A stretch of 64,000 bases of DNA from Gavia stellata (taxonomy: Eukaryota; Chordata; Aves; Gaviiformes; Gaviidae), in assembly GCF_030936135.1 (NCBI RefSeq), contig NC_082618.1:6297034-6361033 (forward strand), written 5' to 3'. Below the pieces are notes generated by a model. That model was not told the DNA's origin. It was given only the letters and a program-made list of their open reading frames with translations, and searched no databases. Of the stretch, positions 51,701-64,000 are shown one piece after another (the first letter of the stretch is position 1; each line of letters begins with the position of its first letter). A program made the position numbers and the translations under genes.

Positions 51701-54700
51701 ACTTCCCTCCTTCCTCTCCCTAAATTAAAGATGAACAGGTTAATTCCTCATTCTGTGTCAAATCAGAATAAGGATTAGTCATCATGTATTAATAAAGAAA
51801 TAATGTAATTAAGACAATTATGAGAGTACTTCATGAATCACTGCGGTTAAGGACCCCTTCTGAAGAATTAGGAACAGTTATTTTTAAAAAGGAAAAAGAC
51901 GGTGTTCATAAGGTATACTGTGGGCATTTTCTTCTATAATTTGCATCAAAATATATTTTAGGGTTATTGTAGTAATCTAACATTCCTGTTTAAAGCTGCC
52001 TTTCTAGGATCTCATTATGCTTTGCAAAAACAAACTGATGGTGAAACATCCTTGAAAACATCCTTGGAGAGTCATTCTGTCATATTATTTACACTATGTA
52101 GTGAGAAGTCTTGAAGTACAAATTGGTAACGAGATTAGCTCAAGGTTGTCTAGAAAGTCAGTGGCAGAATCAAGAGGAAAACTCACATCTAATGACTCTC
52201 AGCCCAAGACAAGCCTACTTCCTATTGTTTGATACTGTGCAGAGACTCATTGCCTATGAGCCAAACTGAGTAAGAAGGGTAATTACTCAGGGGAAAATCT
52301 TAAAAGGCAAAGTTCAACCATACTAATGGACTTATTCATCAAAGTACAGTGCAGTGAAAGTTGTCTTAACCGAGTCGGCAATCGGTAAAACTTAATTTCC
52401 TAATGCTAACATAGGCCACTTTTAAAGTTTGCAAAAATGTTAGAAATACTGGAAATAGTCAAACAGAAATTTTGTGTCGGAGGTATTTTTAAGGCAGTTT
52501 CACTGTATGTTTTAATGGGTAAGTTGCCTCAAATGAAGACCACTTTCTGAAACGGCAGAAAGCAATAAGGCTGCATACTATGAAGTACAGTCATTGTTTG
52601 ATCTATCAAAATACTTGTTTTTATTCATTTAGCTCAACAGAATTAATAGCATTGTAACTGGTACAGGAGACTGTCCTTTCCTATTTTTGTGTATTACACC
52701 TCCCTTGATAAAGAAAAGCTTTTCCTCAAGCAAATCACCCGTGTAGTTAGGCTGCATTTTCTGTAAGTGAGACGTCCTGATATTTCTTTTCCTAATGTGT
52801 TGGATAACCTTTCAGGTGATAGACATAATTTATTGCATCAAAAGAATTCTACCATGCTGTGTATTTGTCATACAGTCTAAGAAATGGTAACACTTACCTT
52901 AATTTTTCATAGTCTTGTAGCTATCTTTCCCCTGTATAGCAGACTTTTGTATTTCAGCTTTCTCTTCTGAAAAGTAGAGCTTGTGAATTTTCATACCATA
53001 ATGATAAACGTGTGGTGATTTGTTATACATATCAACTGTAGCCTCCCTGAAGGAAATGCAACATAGTGTCTGTATTCCTTGTTTTCAAGTCAAGAGGTGC
53101 TGCCAAAGATTCATGAAGAAAAACACTACCCATGTGCACTGGTGGGGACTTGGAACACGTGGTACGGAGAGCAAGATCAGGCTGGTAGGAGATAGAAGTA
53201 CAACAGAATGTAAAACCATACAAGTGAAACGTGTGCTTGGCAGGTTTCTTCTCTTTACATCATCTCTGTTGACAGTAAACCTTTAGCAATGTATACAGTG
53301 AGGGTGTGTGTGCATCAATTATCAGTAGTCATATTAACATTTACAGTGCTTGCTTTTTGTTGTGTTGAGTTTGACAGTAAAGCATTAATTTCTAAAATTT
53401 GTCCTGTTGTTAATACACTTCCATGTTTTCCAGGTGGTAGATTAACAGTTTGGGGAAATGCTTGTAAAATATGGTCCTGTAGTATTTTGTGGGCACAGAT
53501 CATCATGTTCCTGAATATTTCGGGTAAAGGCAAAGGCTTACAAAGACAGCGTTTATCTTGCATTGGCCAGTATAAAAGCTGTGCTCAGACTTTCATACTG
53601 TAATTGCTGTATGATCATGAAATGCAAATCATTCACACCATCTGAAAAAATGATTGCATTGTAAACTCAACAATAAGCTAGGCCTTTACTGGAGGAAAGT
53701 AAAAATATTTCTGTTCATGTTCATATAAGGATACTGCCTAACTATGCAGACTGAAAATATATTGGAACTAGAAGTTACTGAAGAGCTGCTACAGATGTAG
53801 CTACAAAGAGTCTAGTGTAGAGAGAAAACCTGAAAAATTTCCTAAGCTCTGGGAAATTGAAGGAATGGGAAGCCATGAATACAGAGTGGTGTACTGATAT
53901 TTATTACGTAGTTTTTTATGTAGCTCCATCGTTAGGGCTATGCTAGTATCAATGTCATTGCTTCGTTATTGAAAAATATACTCATGTACACATTAGTTTT
54001 TCCTGCATTCACAGCATATTGCAATATTGACACTGAGCAAATGCGAAGAAATAACAGTAGATAAACCAAACAATGTCTGAGAAACAATTCTAGAAGTTGA
54101 AGGGAAATTGGGGAATGAAGACAATTGAAATGAGAATATCTTAGCCAAGTCTCATTCGTTGCTTTTGTAACGTATTAACACAGACTGTATCTGTAATTGC
54201 ATCCATAGTCTGCCTTGAAAATGTTACTGCAACAGTTATAGCAGTGTAATAAAGCAGATTATGGGGTTTTGACTTGTTCAGTACTTGTGCCCAGGCTGTG
54301 TTAATATTAGGTGGATATATCAAATTTGCCCTGGGGATAAGATAGCAGAAGCAGGCGCACTGGATGAATCTGCTATCATAGTGAAGTGCCTTACATTAGT
54401 CTCCAGTTTGCTTTCCTGGAAGAGGCACAGGACTGCTTTAGAGGAGAGAAAATAGCTTTTGTGACTCTTTGAGGTGAAATATTGTTGCCTTGCTATATTA
54501 AGTGCTTGTAAATAAATCTTGTTATGATTTATTAAAGGGATTTATTATGATTTATTAAAGAGAATGCTTTGAAAAAACTCAAATGTAGATACCTGTTCTG
54601 AAATTGTTTTTATGGGGAAAATCCTAGCAAATGTAACAATTCTAGCATGTTCAGATATCTTCCGCTTTTTTTATGTAATGTTTACCTCAAAAATAACATT

Positions 54701-57700
54701 TGCCTCATTTTTCATGTCCTACAGAAAGTGTGTTGCTCTTTGTGCTTGAGTAATTTACTGAACTAAAAAGTCTACCCCTCTATTGCTCTTAGATGAAGTT
54801 GATATAAAACACATTTTTGCATTTAAGTCATCCCCTTAAATTGAATCTCAATTTCAACTACAGTCATGTAAAGTCTTATTAGCATGGCAACAAAAAGTTC
54901 TTTCAGAAATTTCCCTGTTATCTTCAGAGTAGATTGCAAAATTTTCCAAGAGAACCTTTTTCAAAAAGCAGATTATTCCATTATTCTTAAAATGTTCAAA
55001 TGCATAGTGCTTTCTTTAATTAAAATCTATTTTTAAACCTGTTACCTGATTTCTATTTTTGTACAATTCTGTAGTATGAAGAGCTTTTTATACTGTGATA
55101 TTCCATAAGACTTAGCACTGGTCTGTGACATCTCTGAAAAAGCTTCCTTTTTTTCTGTTTCAGTTCATCTGTGGAGATATGAGGGAGGCTATCCAGCTCT
55201 CAATGAGGTCATGAGTAAACTCCGTCAAAATAAGGTAAAATGCATTGATTCTGTTAAGAATTGGTTATTTTACTCAGAAGAGAACAAAGAATAATTAGAG
55301 CAAAAACCTCCATGGTTGGATACCCGCATTTACATCAATATCTCATCACCTCCTGTACCAACTTAGAAATGTCTTTCAAAAAGGGTTTATTCTCATATTC
55401 AGAAATACTGAGGTTTTAATACCTGAATACTTTATGAAACACTTACACTTAGTGCTGTGTAAACATGCCACTTGAAATTTTCAAATACGCCAGGGGAATT
55501 TAGATGCCTTTACAATTTAAAGGATTTCAGTGTCCCCAAACCCCAGGATAGCATTAAAAAAAATCTAAGCCACTGTATGGTATACTGCTTTTTGTTGTTG
55601 AAACATAATACACAGTTTGACAGCGGTCACATTGTTTTTTAGGAATTCACAGAGTTTCGCAAAGAAAGAGGTAACATGCTTCTCTCGCGCAAGAACCAGT
55701 TGTTGTTGGAGTTTAGTTTCTGGAATGAACCTGTTCCCAGAGAGGGGCCTAATATTTATGAACTGAGATCCTATCAACTTAGAGTGAGTTTACATTTTTC
55801 TTTTTATTTTTTTAAGCTCTATGCTGTCGTAAAATGTTCAAAGCATGTTTATACAACGTAGATGGAAAACAGACTTCATCTTAAAAATCTGGTTCTTATC
55901 AAAGCTGATGTCTGAGTCATTGTTGCTGTCAAAGTGTGGGGTCCAAAATGAAGGCAGGCTCCAACAAGATACTAACATCTGCAGAGCTGAAAACCCTGTG
56001 TTTTCATTTGAAGGAAACTTCAGGCAAATAACTAAGAAGTAATACAGTAAGTAAGCAGAGTAATTACAGATTATTATAATATGCTTAGCACTTGAAGGAA
56101 GTGATTTTGTTAGTACATACTGTTCTCCATACATAAATGTTGTGACAACTGTCCAAATATTCTAACTTTCTTTAAACTACAGTTTTAACAGTCTGTTTTG
56201 TTTTTGTAGCCCGGAACAATGATTGAGTGGGGAAATTACTGGTAAGTGTTGCTTTAGCACTTGCGTTCTCCTATTTGAGAGATGTAGGTGTAAAAATCAT
56301 GACGTGGAGGTAGCAGAATGGTACCAAAGCATTTCAGTCACCCAGTTAATGGCCTGCTTCTGTACTTACGCAACTTTTAAGATAGTTCTTTGACCCTTAA
56401 TTTAACCTTTGAGGAATAAAAGAGGAATTCTGTGTGCAAACAGCATTATGGGCTCTGTGGTTTGGCTTTCCTTCACATAACCCTTTTAGTTTGCTTTAAT
56501 ATAATTTATTTTCAGCAGAAAGCACTGCTTAGTGAAGGGTGGCCATTAACTCCTTGAGACTGTTGAACTTTCACAAGACCACTGGAAGCTGGCTGACTTT
56601 TAGTTTAAATGGGCTAAATCTTGGCTCTTTTAATCTTTAAAAGTCAAGTTGCTTCTTGAAAAGCTATTGAGCTGCACATTTGTATTTTAATATATAGGTT
56701 AAAAGCATTTGAAACAGTCTTCTGTTGAGTATATGCTTCTAATTTTGTCTTATTTAAAACCACTGTAAGTTTCTTTCAATTTACATTCACTGTCCTTGCA
56801 GTTCTAATGGTTGATAGTTAAACAATTTGGAGTATTTTCAATTATTTTGACAAAGGTGAGATCTTGGATTTTTAGATGCGTCATTGTCATTGATATAATT
56901 TATTTAATGATAGTAATTTGGATAAAGTAAATTGAATTTAGAATTTTTATAAAATAGGCATGTCTATAGTGGTAGCCAATCTGTTTTAGAAGATGCAACT
57001 GATTTATAGTTACGAGAAATACTGATCTTATTTACACAACGAATCATGGAGTGTTGCATAGGACAGCTGCATAGCAAGGTCTATATGAATAAAAAAGTTG
57101 TATTCCACTACCACAAAATCTGTGGTAAATGGGTGTGGCAAAGATGATATGACTGAAACTCAAGGATTTAGTTTTAGAAGAACCTGCTATAAAAATGGCC
57201 TGCCGCTTTACACTGTTCCAGCAATTATCTTTATACTGAATCTAAATGAGTAATACGCAGTCTAGTGAAACTGTAGGCCTCCAATTGTAACTCATTCTAG
57301 CAAGATATGTAGGTATATTTTAATTACGTAGTGCTGAAAATCAGTGTATTGCAGATTTTTTTCTTACTATTTATTGCTGAAGTGTACTGCAAATGCTGTT
57401 TAACATTTCGGCTTCCTTTCATTTCTTGTTTTCCTTTCAGTTATTACCTATTTCCTACCCATATCTGCTGTTTTTAATGGCTGCTTTGCTCTTCTGTAGG
57501 GCTCGTGCAATTCGTTTCCGACAGGATAATAATGAAGCAGTTGGAGGATTTTTCTCACAAATTGGACAGCTGTATATGGTTCATCACCTCTGGGGTAAAT
57601 TTGTGTTCTCTGCTTCTTTCTCACTGAATCAGCCCCTAACAGATTGTTGACTTTGCCAAGGAGACAAGGTTTTTACAAAAGGCAAAGGAATGTGTTAAAA

Positions 57701-59374
57701 GGGTTTTCTTGTTTTACATCAACTGTGTTGATTTTCTTAATTTTTGTGTAGGTAACTTTATTCTTCAAACAAGCAAGGAGAAGTGAACATTTCTTGTTTT
57801 GTTCTGTTTCCACCAACAGTTTCTCATGGCCCTTTCTTATTAGGAACTACTTGTTTGCTTTCAATAACATAAGCATGACAAGCCATGTCCTGCCATCTCT
57901 TTTCTCCATCCCCATTCATGCTAAGGTCAGGTTTTTACAGTTTAGTTTCAAGCATCACATATACCACACCTACAAAAAGGAAAGTCAAGCATTTATTTAC
58001 ATTACTACATCACAGTGGTTTGGCTTTCTCTGTGTGTTAGTCTCCACAAATGCTTAGCTGCTTTTCACGTTCGGATTGTTTCAACTTGAAGAAACTCATT
58101 GTCTAATAGTTATTTTAGAAAATACGCAGTATTATCGTCATATCTTGACAGTTCAGAGTATTATATTCCAGCATTAGAAGTCTGACGCCACTCGTAGAAC
58201 TGTACTCTGTTAGATTATGCCTTACCTGTGTCTAAGACATTCTCTCTCTTCCCCAGTTCCTTCTGTTTGCGTTGGTTTGGGAGCTTTTCCTTTTTGTGGA
58301 GAAGAGCTTCTGACTTTCTTCCTTCCCAGTGTTTGCAGCTTCCTAATTATGCACCAGAATACTTTTAAGGGAGCTATTCACATATAGAAGGAAAAGGAGT
58401 TACTTCTAAGCTTTGTGCTTGTTTTCCCTCACCAGCTTACAAAGATCTCCAAACCAGAGAAGATATAAGAAACGCTGCATGGCATAAACCTGGCTGGGAT
58501 GAACTAGTCTATTACACAGGTAAACTATTAACTTCATTGGAATGTTGGAGGTAGACTTTTGTGCATGCCATCAATTTTGTTCCTCAGTACACTGCACAAT
58601 GATAAAAAGTTTTGTATCTGGTGTGTGTGTGTCTGTGTGTCAGTTTTTCTGCTGTAAGGGAAAGGAGGGACATTTCACTAAGCTGTAAAGTAAATTTTGC
58701 AATTGATCATACAAACTTGGAAAAGTTGCCTAATTGCTACATTAATAGTAAATTTTTATACAAGCACCTCTCCTGTAGAAGAACAGATTTGTGTAAATGC
58801 TTAATTTTGTGTCCAAAAATTCAGGGAGCCAATAGTGCAATTTATCTTTATATTAAATTATTACCTCTAACATTTTGTGAAATAAGGGAGCCTTGTTAAA
58901 TGCATTCCTTTGAAAAGGGAATTTAGACTTTGGAACTAGAAGCCGGGAGATCTTTGAGATCAAAGATAGCTTTCATAACAAAACTCAGGAAAGTATGCTA
59001 AGCATGTCAGATTTTGGTTCCATAGGGTACATTTCAAAGGAAGTGTACCAGAAAAATGTGAGATAACTTTCATTATGGTGAAAAGGAATAGAAATATTTG
59101 TCTTCAAAGGAGGAGACAGATTATATTAAAAAAATGACTTGTTCTCAAAACTACTGTGCTTCAGTTACAGGAATGTTGGTGGTTACTGATGACTTGGCAT
59201 GCACTAGCTAGGAGAGTAATTGAAGACAATAATATCTGTTCAAACTGAGTGTGCAGAACTGCTAATGATCTCTGTTAGTGAAATTAAACCCTGTCTCAAT
59301 TTTTTTCAGTGCCCCTTATTCAGGAAATGGAGTCCAGAATCATGATACCATTGAAGATTTCTCCGCTTCAGTAA
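45783..59374 (+). CDS. NIPSNAP2: NIPSNAP2 (GBAS), mitochondrial protein, ten coding exons
   Basis: Coding exons: 45783-45868, 49951-50090, 50169-50214, 53090-53184, 55164-55234, 55643-55783, 56210-56241, 57500-57594, 58436-58519, 59310-59374. All have GT/AG borders and agree in phase: 855 bases, 284 residues (human 286). The N-terminus ([20 protein letters not shown]) is Arg-rich and lacks acids, as expected for a mitochondrial presequence. The conserved body includes [82 protein letters not shown] and the end [15 protein letters not shown]. It has the two ferredoxin-like dimeric alpha/beta barrel domains of the NIPSNAP family. NIPSNAP1 and NIPSNAP2 are matrix proteins that are exposed on damaged mitochondria and recruit autophagy factors. 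Exon-7 and exon-3 sized pieces (32 and 46 bases) are too short to stand out alone. Position 76, at the exon 2/3 junction, is Ile where the human protein has Phe. Confidence 0.95.
46270..46960 (+). repeat. Degenerate GC-rich minisatellite in NIPSNAP2 intron 1
   Basis: A core GGTGTC(A/G)GGGYRCAYGGCTGCACA-like unit recurs at about 46314, 46354, 46472, 46512, 46585, 46677 and 46747, and more faintly near 46946. Spacing is irregular (about 40-120 bases). A second block CAGGCAACAGGGTGC occurs at 46271 and again near 46430. CA/TG-rich filler separates the cores. The long overlapping open frames here are products of this repeat. Confidence 0.7.
51190..51305 (+). repeat. MIR-like SINE relic, plus strand
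   Basis: The plus strand shows CCCCGACTCTGTTACTGGTT, then GCTGTGAGGAGGTCATCTAA, then TATCTCTGTGCCTTCATGTG and TTTGAAATGGGGCTAGATAA, collinear with the MIR core and 3' part. It lies in NIPSNAP2 intron 3. This is the clearest MIR-like copy in the window. Confidence 0.7.
52105..52235 (-). repeat. MIR-like SINE relic, minus strand
   Basis: GATTAGCTCAAGGTTGTCTA, then AAGTCAGTGGCAGAATCAAG and TAATGACTCTCAGCCCAAG follow the antisense order of MIR/CORE-SINE (TCAAGGT, GTCAGTGGCAGA, then CTCCCAGYCC). It lies in NIPSNAP2 intron 3, about 0.9 kb from the plus-strand copy. Confidence 0.6.
54522..54560 (+). repeat. Short tandem duplication, 23-base period
   Basis: TTATGATTTATTAAAG occurs at 54522-54537 and again at 54545-54560. 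Intronic, AT-rich. Confidence 0.8.
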
Positions 59375-60501
59375 AGTCACTGATTTACTTGTGCCTACAC
59401 AGATAAAGTGACAAGTATTTGTCTTAAATTAATTTATGGTATACATTGTATATCATAGTCTGAAATATAAAAGTACTGTACTGAGCTTATAAAAGAGACC
59501 TCTTTTCTTCAGAATCTAATGACCTTTTGCTCTTAGGATTGTACCAGGAAAAAAAAGAAATATAGGACTGTAATTAAAAGGTTGGTTAATTGAAAACAAA
59601 GACATATGTGAGTTCCTCTGTGAGACAGTTCCTCAGGTTAAGTAAACCATATTGTATTTAGTATCTTCTGCTACATAGACAATGCCCAGCACTCAGTAAC
59701 AGCGACAGAATGGAGCGTTACAGTTGCTGTGGCCTTTGTGTAGCATTATAATGACTGCAGTTTTTAAAAACAAACGTGGGAGTTCTGAAATTTGAAGCTC
59801 TGAAGCCCTAGGGCAGCTCTGAAATACACCTGGCTGTTCTAGCAGACCTGAAATCAGTAAGTAGCTCGAAATTTACAAATAGGCAGTCATTAACTGAGGA
59901 TAATACTGTTTGTCAGGTGATCGCTTATGGACAGAGAATAGGGCATTCAGTTTTCCCAGGACTCTGAAGCCTGTTGAAACTAATTGCACATTTGTGTAGA
60001 TATCTACACCTGAAATTAATTTTGTGAAGTGAAGTATGACCTATGGTTTTCAAAGAGACGCTGCCAAGACATGGTTGTCTGACATTCTGCAGGGAATCAA
60101 GTTCAGTTAAATACATTTCTCTCTACAAATAACTTGGAAGTCTAGGAAAAGGGGTTTAATTTAATAAGCGGTCATGACTTCAGACATACGCTTGGTTGGG
60201 TGTTTCACTAACTGTACAGTAGGTATTTTATGAATTGATGTGTGAAACTGGCGCATGTTGAGTCAATAGGATTGGCATAAAGCGGTGTACCATTATGTCC
60301 AGTTCTACTTTGGTTTCACTTTTAGACTAGAATATATAAACACTTTTGGCGTCTGCAATGATGTGAACATCCTGTAAGTGAAAATAATATTCTCTCTTTA
60401 AAGTGGCTACAAGAATCAGTGTAACATACAGAATGTACAAATAAGTTACTGAATGTCCAGTTTGTACATTTCAATAAGTTTTCAGGAAGAACATATCAGT
60501 C

Positions 60502-60507
60502 AATAAA
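60502..60507 (+). terminator. NIPSNAP2: Candidate polyadenylation signal of NIPSNAP2
   Basis: AATAAA lies about 1.1 kb after the stop codon. It is the first canonical signal I see in the 3' flank, so the 3' UTR would span about 59375-60525. Usage is inferred. Confidence 0.45.
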
Positions 60508-60529
60508 ATCCTTTTAATTTTCACATTTT

Positions 60530-63439
60530 ACTAGCATCTTATATGTATCGCACCACCTGTGTTTTCTCTCATCTTGCAGTGTTTATTTTGGAAAATTTGA
60601 ATAATTGCATAGAATATTTCAGCTTAGTTAGCCAATATCACTTCTCCATGTCAGGGACAGCATTTCCCAGTATTCTGCTGTCCTTCTCCAAAATGAATTT
60701 ACAGTATCTTCATCACATCCCATTTTGCGAAGTGTTCTAGAGGTCATAAGTGCTGTGGTGATAAATACAAAGTATTTTTCCTTTCAATTTTTCTCCACAA
60801 ATTATGCTTAATTTTTCAGGTCTGATTTCTTTTCTTCCCATGTGAAATACACTGCACTCTTATTTTTGCTTGAATTCCATCTTGAACAAAGTCAATATTT
60901 GATCTGATTCTTGTCTGTTTCTTATTTTCCTCCTGTTGTCAACTGATTATGGGATTTTACTGAGTAAAATTCTGTACTATATTAGCTTCAAGTTCTCAGC
61001 TTGGCTTACTCAGTGGGCCAAGAACTTCATTTCAGCTGTTCCTTCTTGTAAATCAGTCACAAGCAGTACTATCATCGGGGGCTGTCATTTTTCCAGACTT
61101 TTGGGACTACTGTTTAGCTGCAAAAGGAGAAAAAGGATGACAGTAGGAGCTTCCAGTCCTTGTTACTTCTCCCAGTATCCTCCCATATTTCTTGTTCCTA
61201 GAGTACTGTCCTTGTAACTTACCCCTCATAACCAGCAATCTCAGTCAGACAAAAGGCGAAAAACATCTTTGGAGTTAGAAGATTTTGTGGGTTCTGATGC
61301 AATGTGTTTTTTACCCTCAGCTGGGAGCACTAGGAATTAAATTCAGTCAGGCAGAGCTCTTGTTTAAGGACCATGAAGTTTTGCATGAATAAGAAATCTA
61401 AGGAATAGCTGGATGTTCTGTGGGGTGACATCATACAGCACAAGTCTCTTCAGTCTTTATACGCTACCTAAGATCCAAATTCCCACTAGTCGTGGTGTAA
61501 TGTATTATGAATGTGCCTCCTGTCGTTCTGAGCTTCAAACTCATGCTCTAGCTGTCCTCAGAGAGAGATTAGTTCTTGTTATTTTGGTTACAGATAACGA
61601 TGTAAACTTACCGAACATAACATAGCAGATAAATAAGTAATGCCAATCTCTTCTTGCTTCCCTTTGCCTGAGCCCTTTCTGAAGATGGTATTCCCTTGTT
61701 GTGAACACTGTTGTGATTTTCCCTCTTAATTTTCATGGCCCAGTCTGCCTTCTTCCTTTGACTGGCAATACCTCAGCATTTCTTAGAGCAGAATTTCTGG
61801 AGTTCAGACCTGAAGTCACTTTCCAGTGGTTGGAAAGTGGGGAACAATGCCTGGAAGGGTCTCTGGCAATTATCAATTCTTGTTCCATTGTAATGAAGAC
61901 ACAATTAAAACTTAAGTTTAGTTGTCCTGTAGTCTTCCTAGAAAAGACTGCAAACTGTTATTTTAAGAAGTCCCCTCATGCAAATTGAATATGTAACTTA
62001 GAGCAATTCTGAATAGTTGCATTAAAAGGCTTTATATGAAGCGGTGTGCCTCCCCATGCTCTTAGTCAGGAAACCCACCTGAAGACCAGATATTACTTGC
62101 CTGATGTGTGCTACTCTCCAGACTTTGCTTTACTGTGATGGGATATGTTCAGGTAAATCAGTAGCTTGGTTGTAACATTAAAACTTCCTTCATGCTGCTT
62201 TATTCCCTCCTATTTTTCTCTAGTATTTTACAGACAAAAGAGCTCAGCCACTCACTAAGCTAAGTAATCCTTTTGGTACCTCCTGGACTAGAGGTCAGGC
62301 TTGATATTTGCCCAGTGGAAGGGGGGTGGTATTTTTTTTCAAACCAGTCAGACCTAAAGAGCTCTTGTGAAATCACTGGCACAACGCCATGTTTCCATAG
62401 CAGTCAGACCGGCAGAAGATACTGCTGTGAATGTTAACATCTCGGTGGCAGAGAGCCTCCTGCACGGTCTTCTGACTGTGGCATCAGTGAAATTACATAT
62501 ACTTGAAGTGAAGCATGTCACAGTGTTTGTAGGATCAGGGCCTGTATCTATAGTTGATAGCTGCATGTTAGATTATTTTTTTTAGTGGTCTTTTAATTCA
62601 ATAGAAAACTGCAGCAAACAGAAACACTTCTGCTTCATAACTGTAGAATGGCAGAGGAACACACTGAATGAGAGCACAAAGAGTTTATACTTGTTCTACT
62701 CATGCAGTCTTGACGAAACAAAAGCACGATTGTACATGAGCTGCCCTTGGAGCTGGCTGAGATTTTTCTCAGGGAGAATTTAAAAGAGATCATCTTTAAT
62801 ACACCCAGAAGAGTTCTGGTGAGCAGCCTGCCAGCTGTTGTCTGTCTTGGCTTTTGTGAAGTTTTTTAAACTCTGTATACAGATATTCAGTATAGCTGTT
62901 TATATGTCTGCCGTTCTCTAAAAAGCCATCAGAAGTTCGTTTCTGGATTTGTTTTCTTTTAACCCTTCTACTTCTCTAGCATTTAAATGCTGTTGTAACT
63001 TCAAGCAATTACTGCCTCAGTATTTTTGCTGAAAAACATTAGGTGGCATCACTGAGAGCTGCCATTCATCACTCTCTGGGCTTTGTTAACGCCTCTTTCC
63101 CCTGTATCCTTTTCTGATGATGTCGCAGAATGGACAGAACCAGTATTTGTTTTAATTGTTGGTGATGCTTAAACAATTGGACAGGAGCTCTCTCACTGCA
63201 CCTTGATTTAATCTTATTAAACTAAGGAAATCTAGTGCAAGTTGTGAAAACCTGCAATTATCTTGTGGGGACAGTGTGAGATTTTGGAAGGTAGGCACAT
63301 CACTGGTTTCTCTTCCTATCTGTGAAATATGCGGTGGGATGAAAGAGAACTAGCACGCTCAGCCTAATCCTCTGTTTCCAGAAAAATACTGGGACTGTTT
63401 GTAAGCACCCAGAAGATAAGAGGCTGAAGAGATTTTTTT
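60530..63439. other. Intergenic downstream of NIPSNAP2, no gene recognised
   Basis: AT-rich with only short open frames. In human the next gene is PSPH, but I see no PSPH exon on either strand here. It may lie beyond the window. Confidence 0.4.
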
Positions 63440-63900
63440 TTCCCAGGACAAATCATGTCATACCTACCCGTCTTTCTCCTGCGATGGTATTACGTGGATG
63501 GAAGGAAGTGGAAGAAGTGACGTATCTTTCAATATTAGTAAAGCTTTTCACATTATCAGAGGTGAGATTCTTGTAAGGCAGGGAAATAAAGGTACCATGA
63601 TGTGTCAGCAAAGCTGGATAAAAAGACAGGCTCAGAAGAGTTGTCAGGAACTTGCTGACAAAAAGGCAGCATTTATCAAGTGTGTTCTCTATAAGGACCC
63701 TCTTGGATCAGAAACTGCAGCCACAAAAGACAAATCCTTAAGAAACTAGGATTCGTTAGCTGAAGCTCAGAGAAGTACTTACTTAGAACAGGTTAGATTT
63801 ATTTCTAGTGCAAACACTTTAAGGGTGGTTGATCCGTGCTTGAGGCAGAGAAAGGGATTAGATAAGTTTCACAGTATTTTCTTCATCAGTAGACCATTTT
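63440..63900 (+). mobile_element. Decayed LINE (CR1-type) relic, plus strand
   Basis: The stretch CTTTCAATATTAGTAAAGCT (63520s), then TTTTCACATTATCAGAGG and GAGATTCTTGTAAGGCAGGG resembles the DFSKAFD block and what follows it in CR1-type reverse transcriptases. Near 63795-63870, ACAGGTTAGATTTATTTCTA and TTAAGGGTGGTTGATCC resemble the C-terminal coding end. Stops and deletions break it. Confidence 0.5.
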
Positions 63901-64000
63901 TTTTAAAGGTTGATGAATTAGCTTCCATCCAGTTATAGGTTGATAGAGGTGGATTGTTAAATAAATAAAACAGTTAAGTAAAGACTGTGACCATTTTACA

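Noticed and set aside
58612-58645. GT-rich run in NIPSNAP2 intron 9 as a microsatellite
   Set aside because: Too short and interrupted to be more than a trivial dinucleotide run.
60530-63439. Expected PSPH neighbour downstream of NIPSNAP2
   Set aside because: No exon resembling phosphoserine phosphatase was found on either strand.

Overview
The window looks like bird nuclear DNA. The genes are split into short exons with canonical GT/AG junctions. A CR1 LINE 3' end of the avian type lies at about 27.56-27.74 kb, and older LINE and MIR-like relics are scattered through the rest. The gene block MRPS17-NIPSNAP2 is the one known from human 7p11.2. From general knowledge this resembles the region on chicken chromosome 19; I could not align it. 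There is no bacterial operon, CRISPR array or phage.

Layout. (1) At 0.53-1.69 kb, minus strand: a complete three-exon CC chemokine gene of 91 codons with a signal peptide, a TATA-like box and an AU-rich 3' UTR. (2) At 1.7-14.3 kb: a gene-poor stretch with a broken endogenous-retrovirus pol fragment (6.58-7.37 kb), several decayed LINE relics in both orientations, and one unrecognised coding-like stretch (10.47-11.09 kb). (3) At 14.3-33.4 kb, minus strand, possibly starting at 39.7 kb: a merlin-like FERM gene. I reconstructed sixteen coding exons whose junctions all stay in phase, giving 649 residues. It is a paralogue of the NF2 tumour suppressor with an unusual C-terminal tail. (4) At 39.65-39.85 kb: a CpG-rich promoter with ETS-type sites, apparently shared with the divergent gene MRPS17 (39.8-43.1 kb, plus strand, 137 residues, mitochondrial small-subunit protein uS17m). 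(5) At 45.6-60.5 kb, plus strand: NIPSNAP2, ten coding exons, 284 residues, with a CpG-island promoter carrying a perfect NRF-1 site and a YY1 site over the start codon. (6) At 60.5-64 kb: intergenic sequence ending in another LINE relic.

The main point of interest is gene order. In human, NF2 sits head to head with NIPSNAP1 on 22q12, while the NIPSNAP2 locus on 7p11.2 has MRPS17 but no NF2 relative. Here a merlin-like gene sits head to head with MRPS17-NIPSNAP2. This is what would be expected if a second merlin gene from the vertebrate genome duplications was kept in this lineage and lost in mammals. MRPS17 and NIPSNAP2 both make mitochondrial proteins and both have CpG promoters with motifs typical of nuclear genes for mitochondria.
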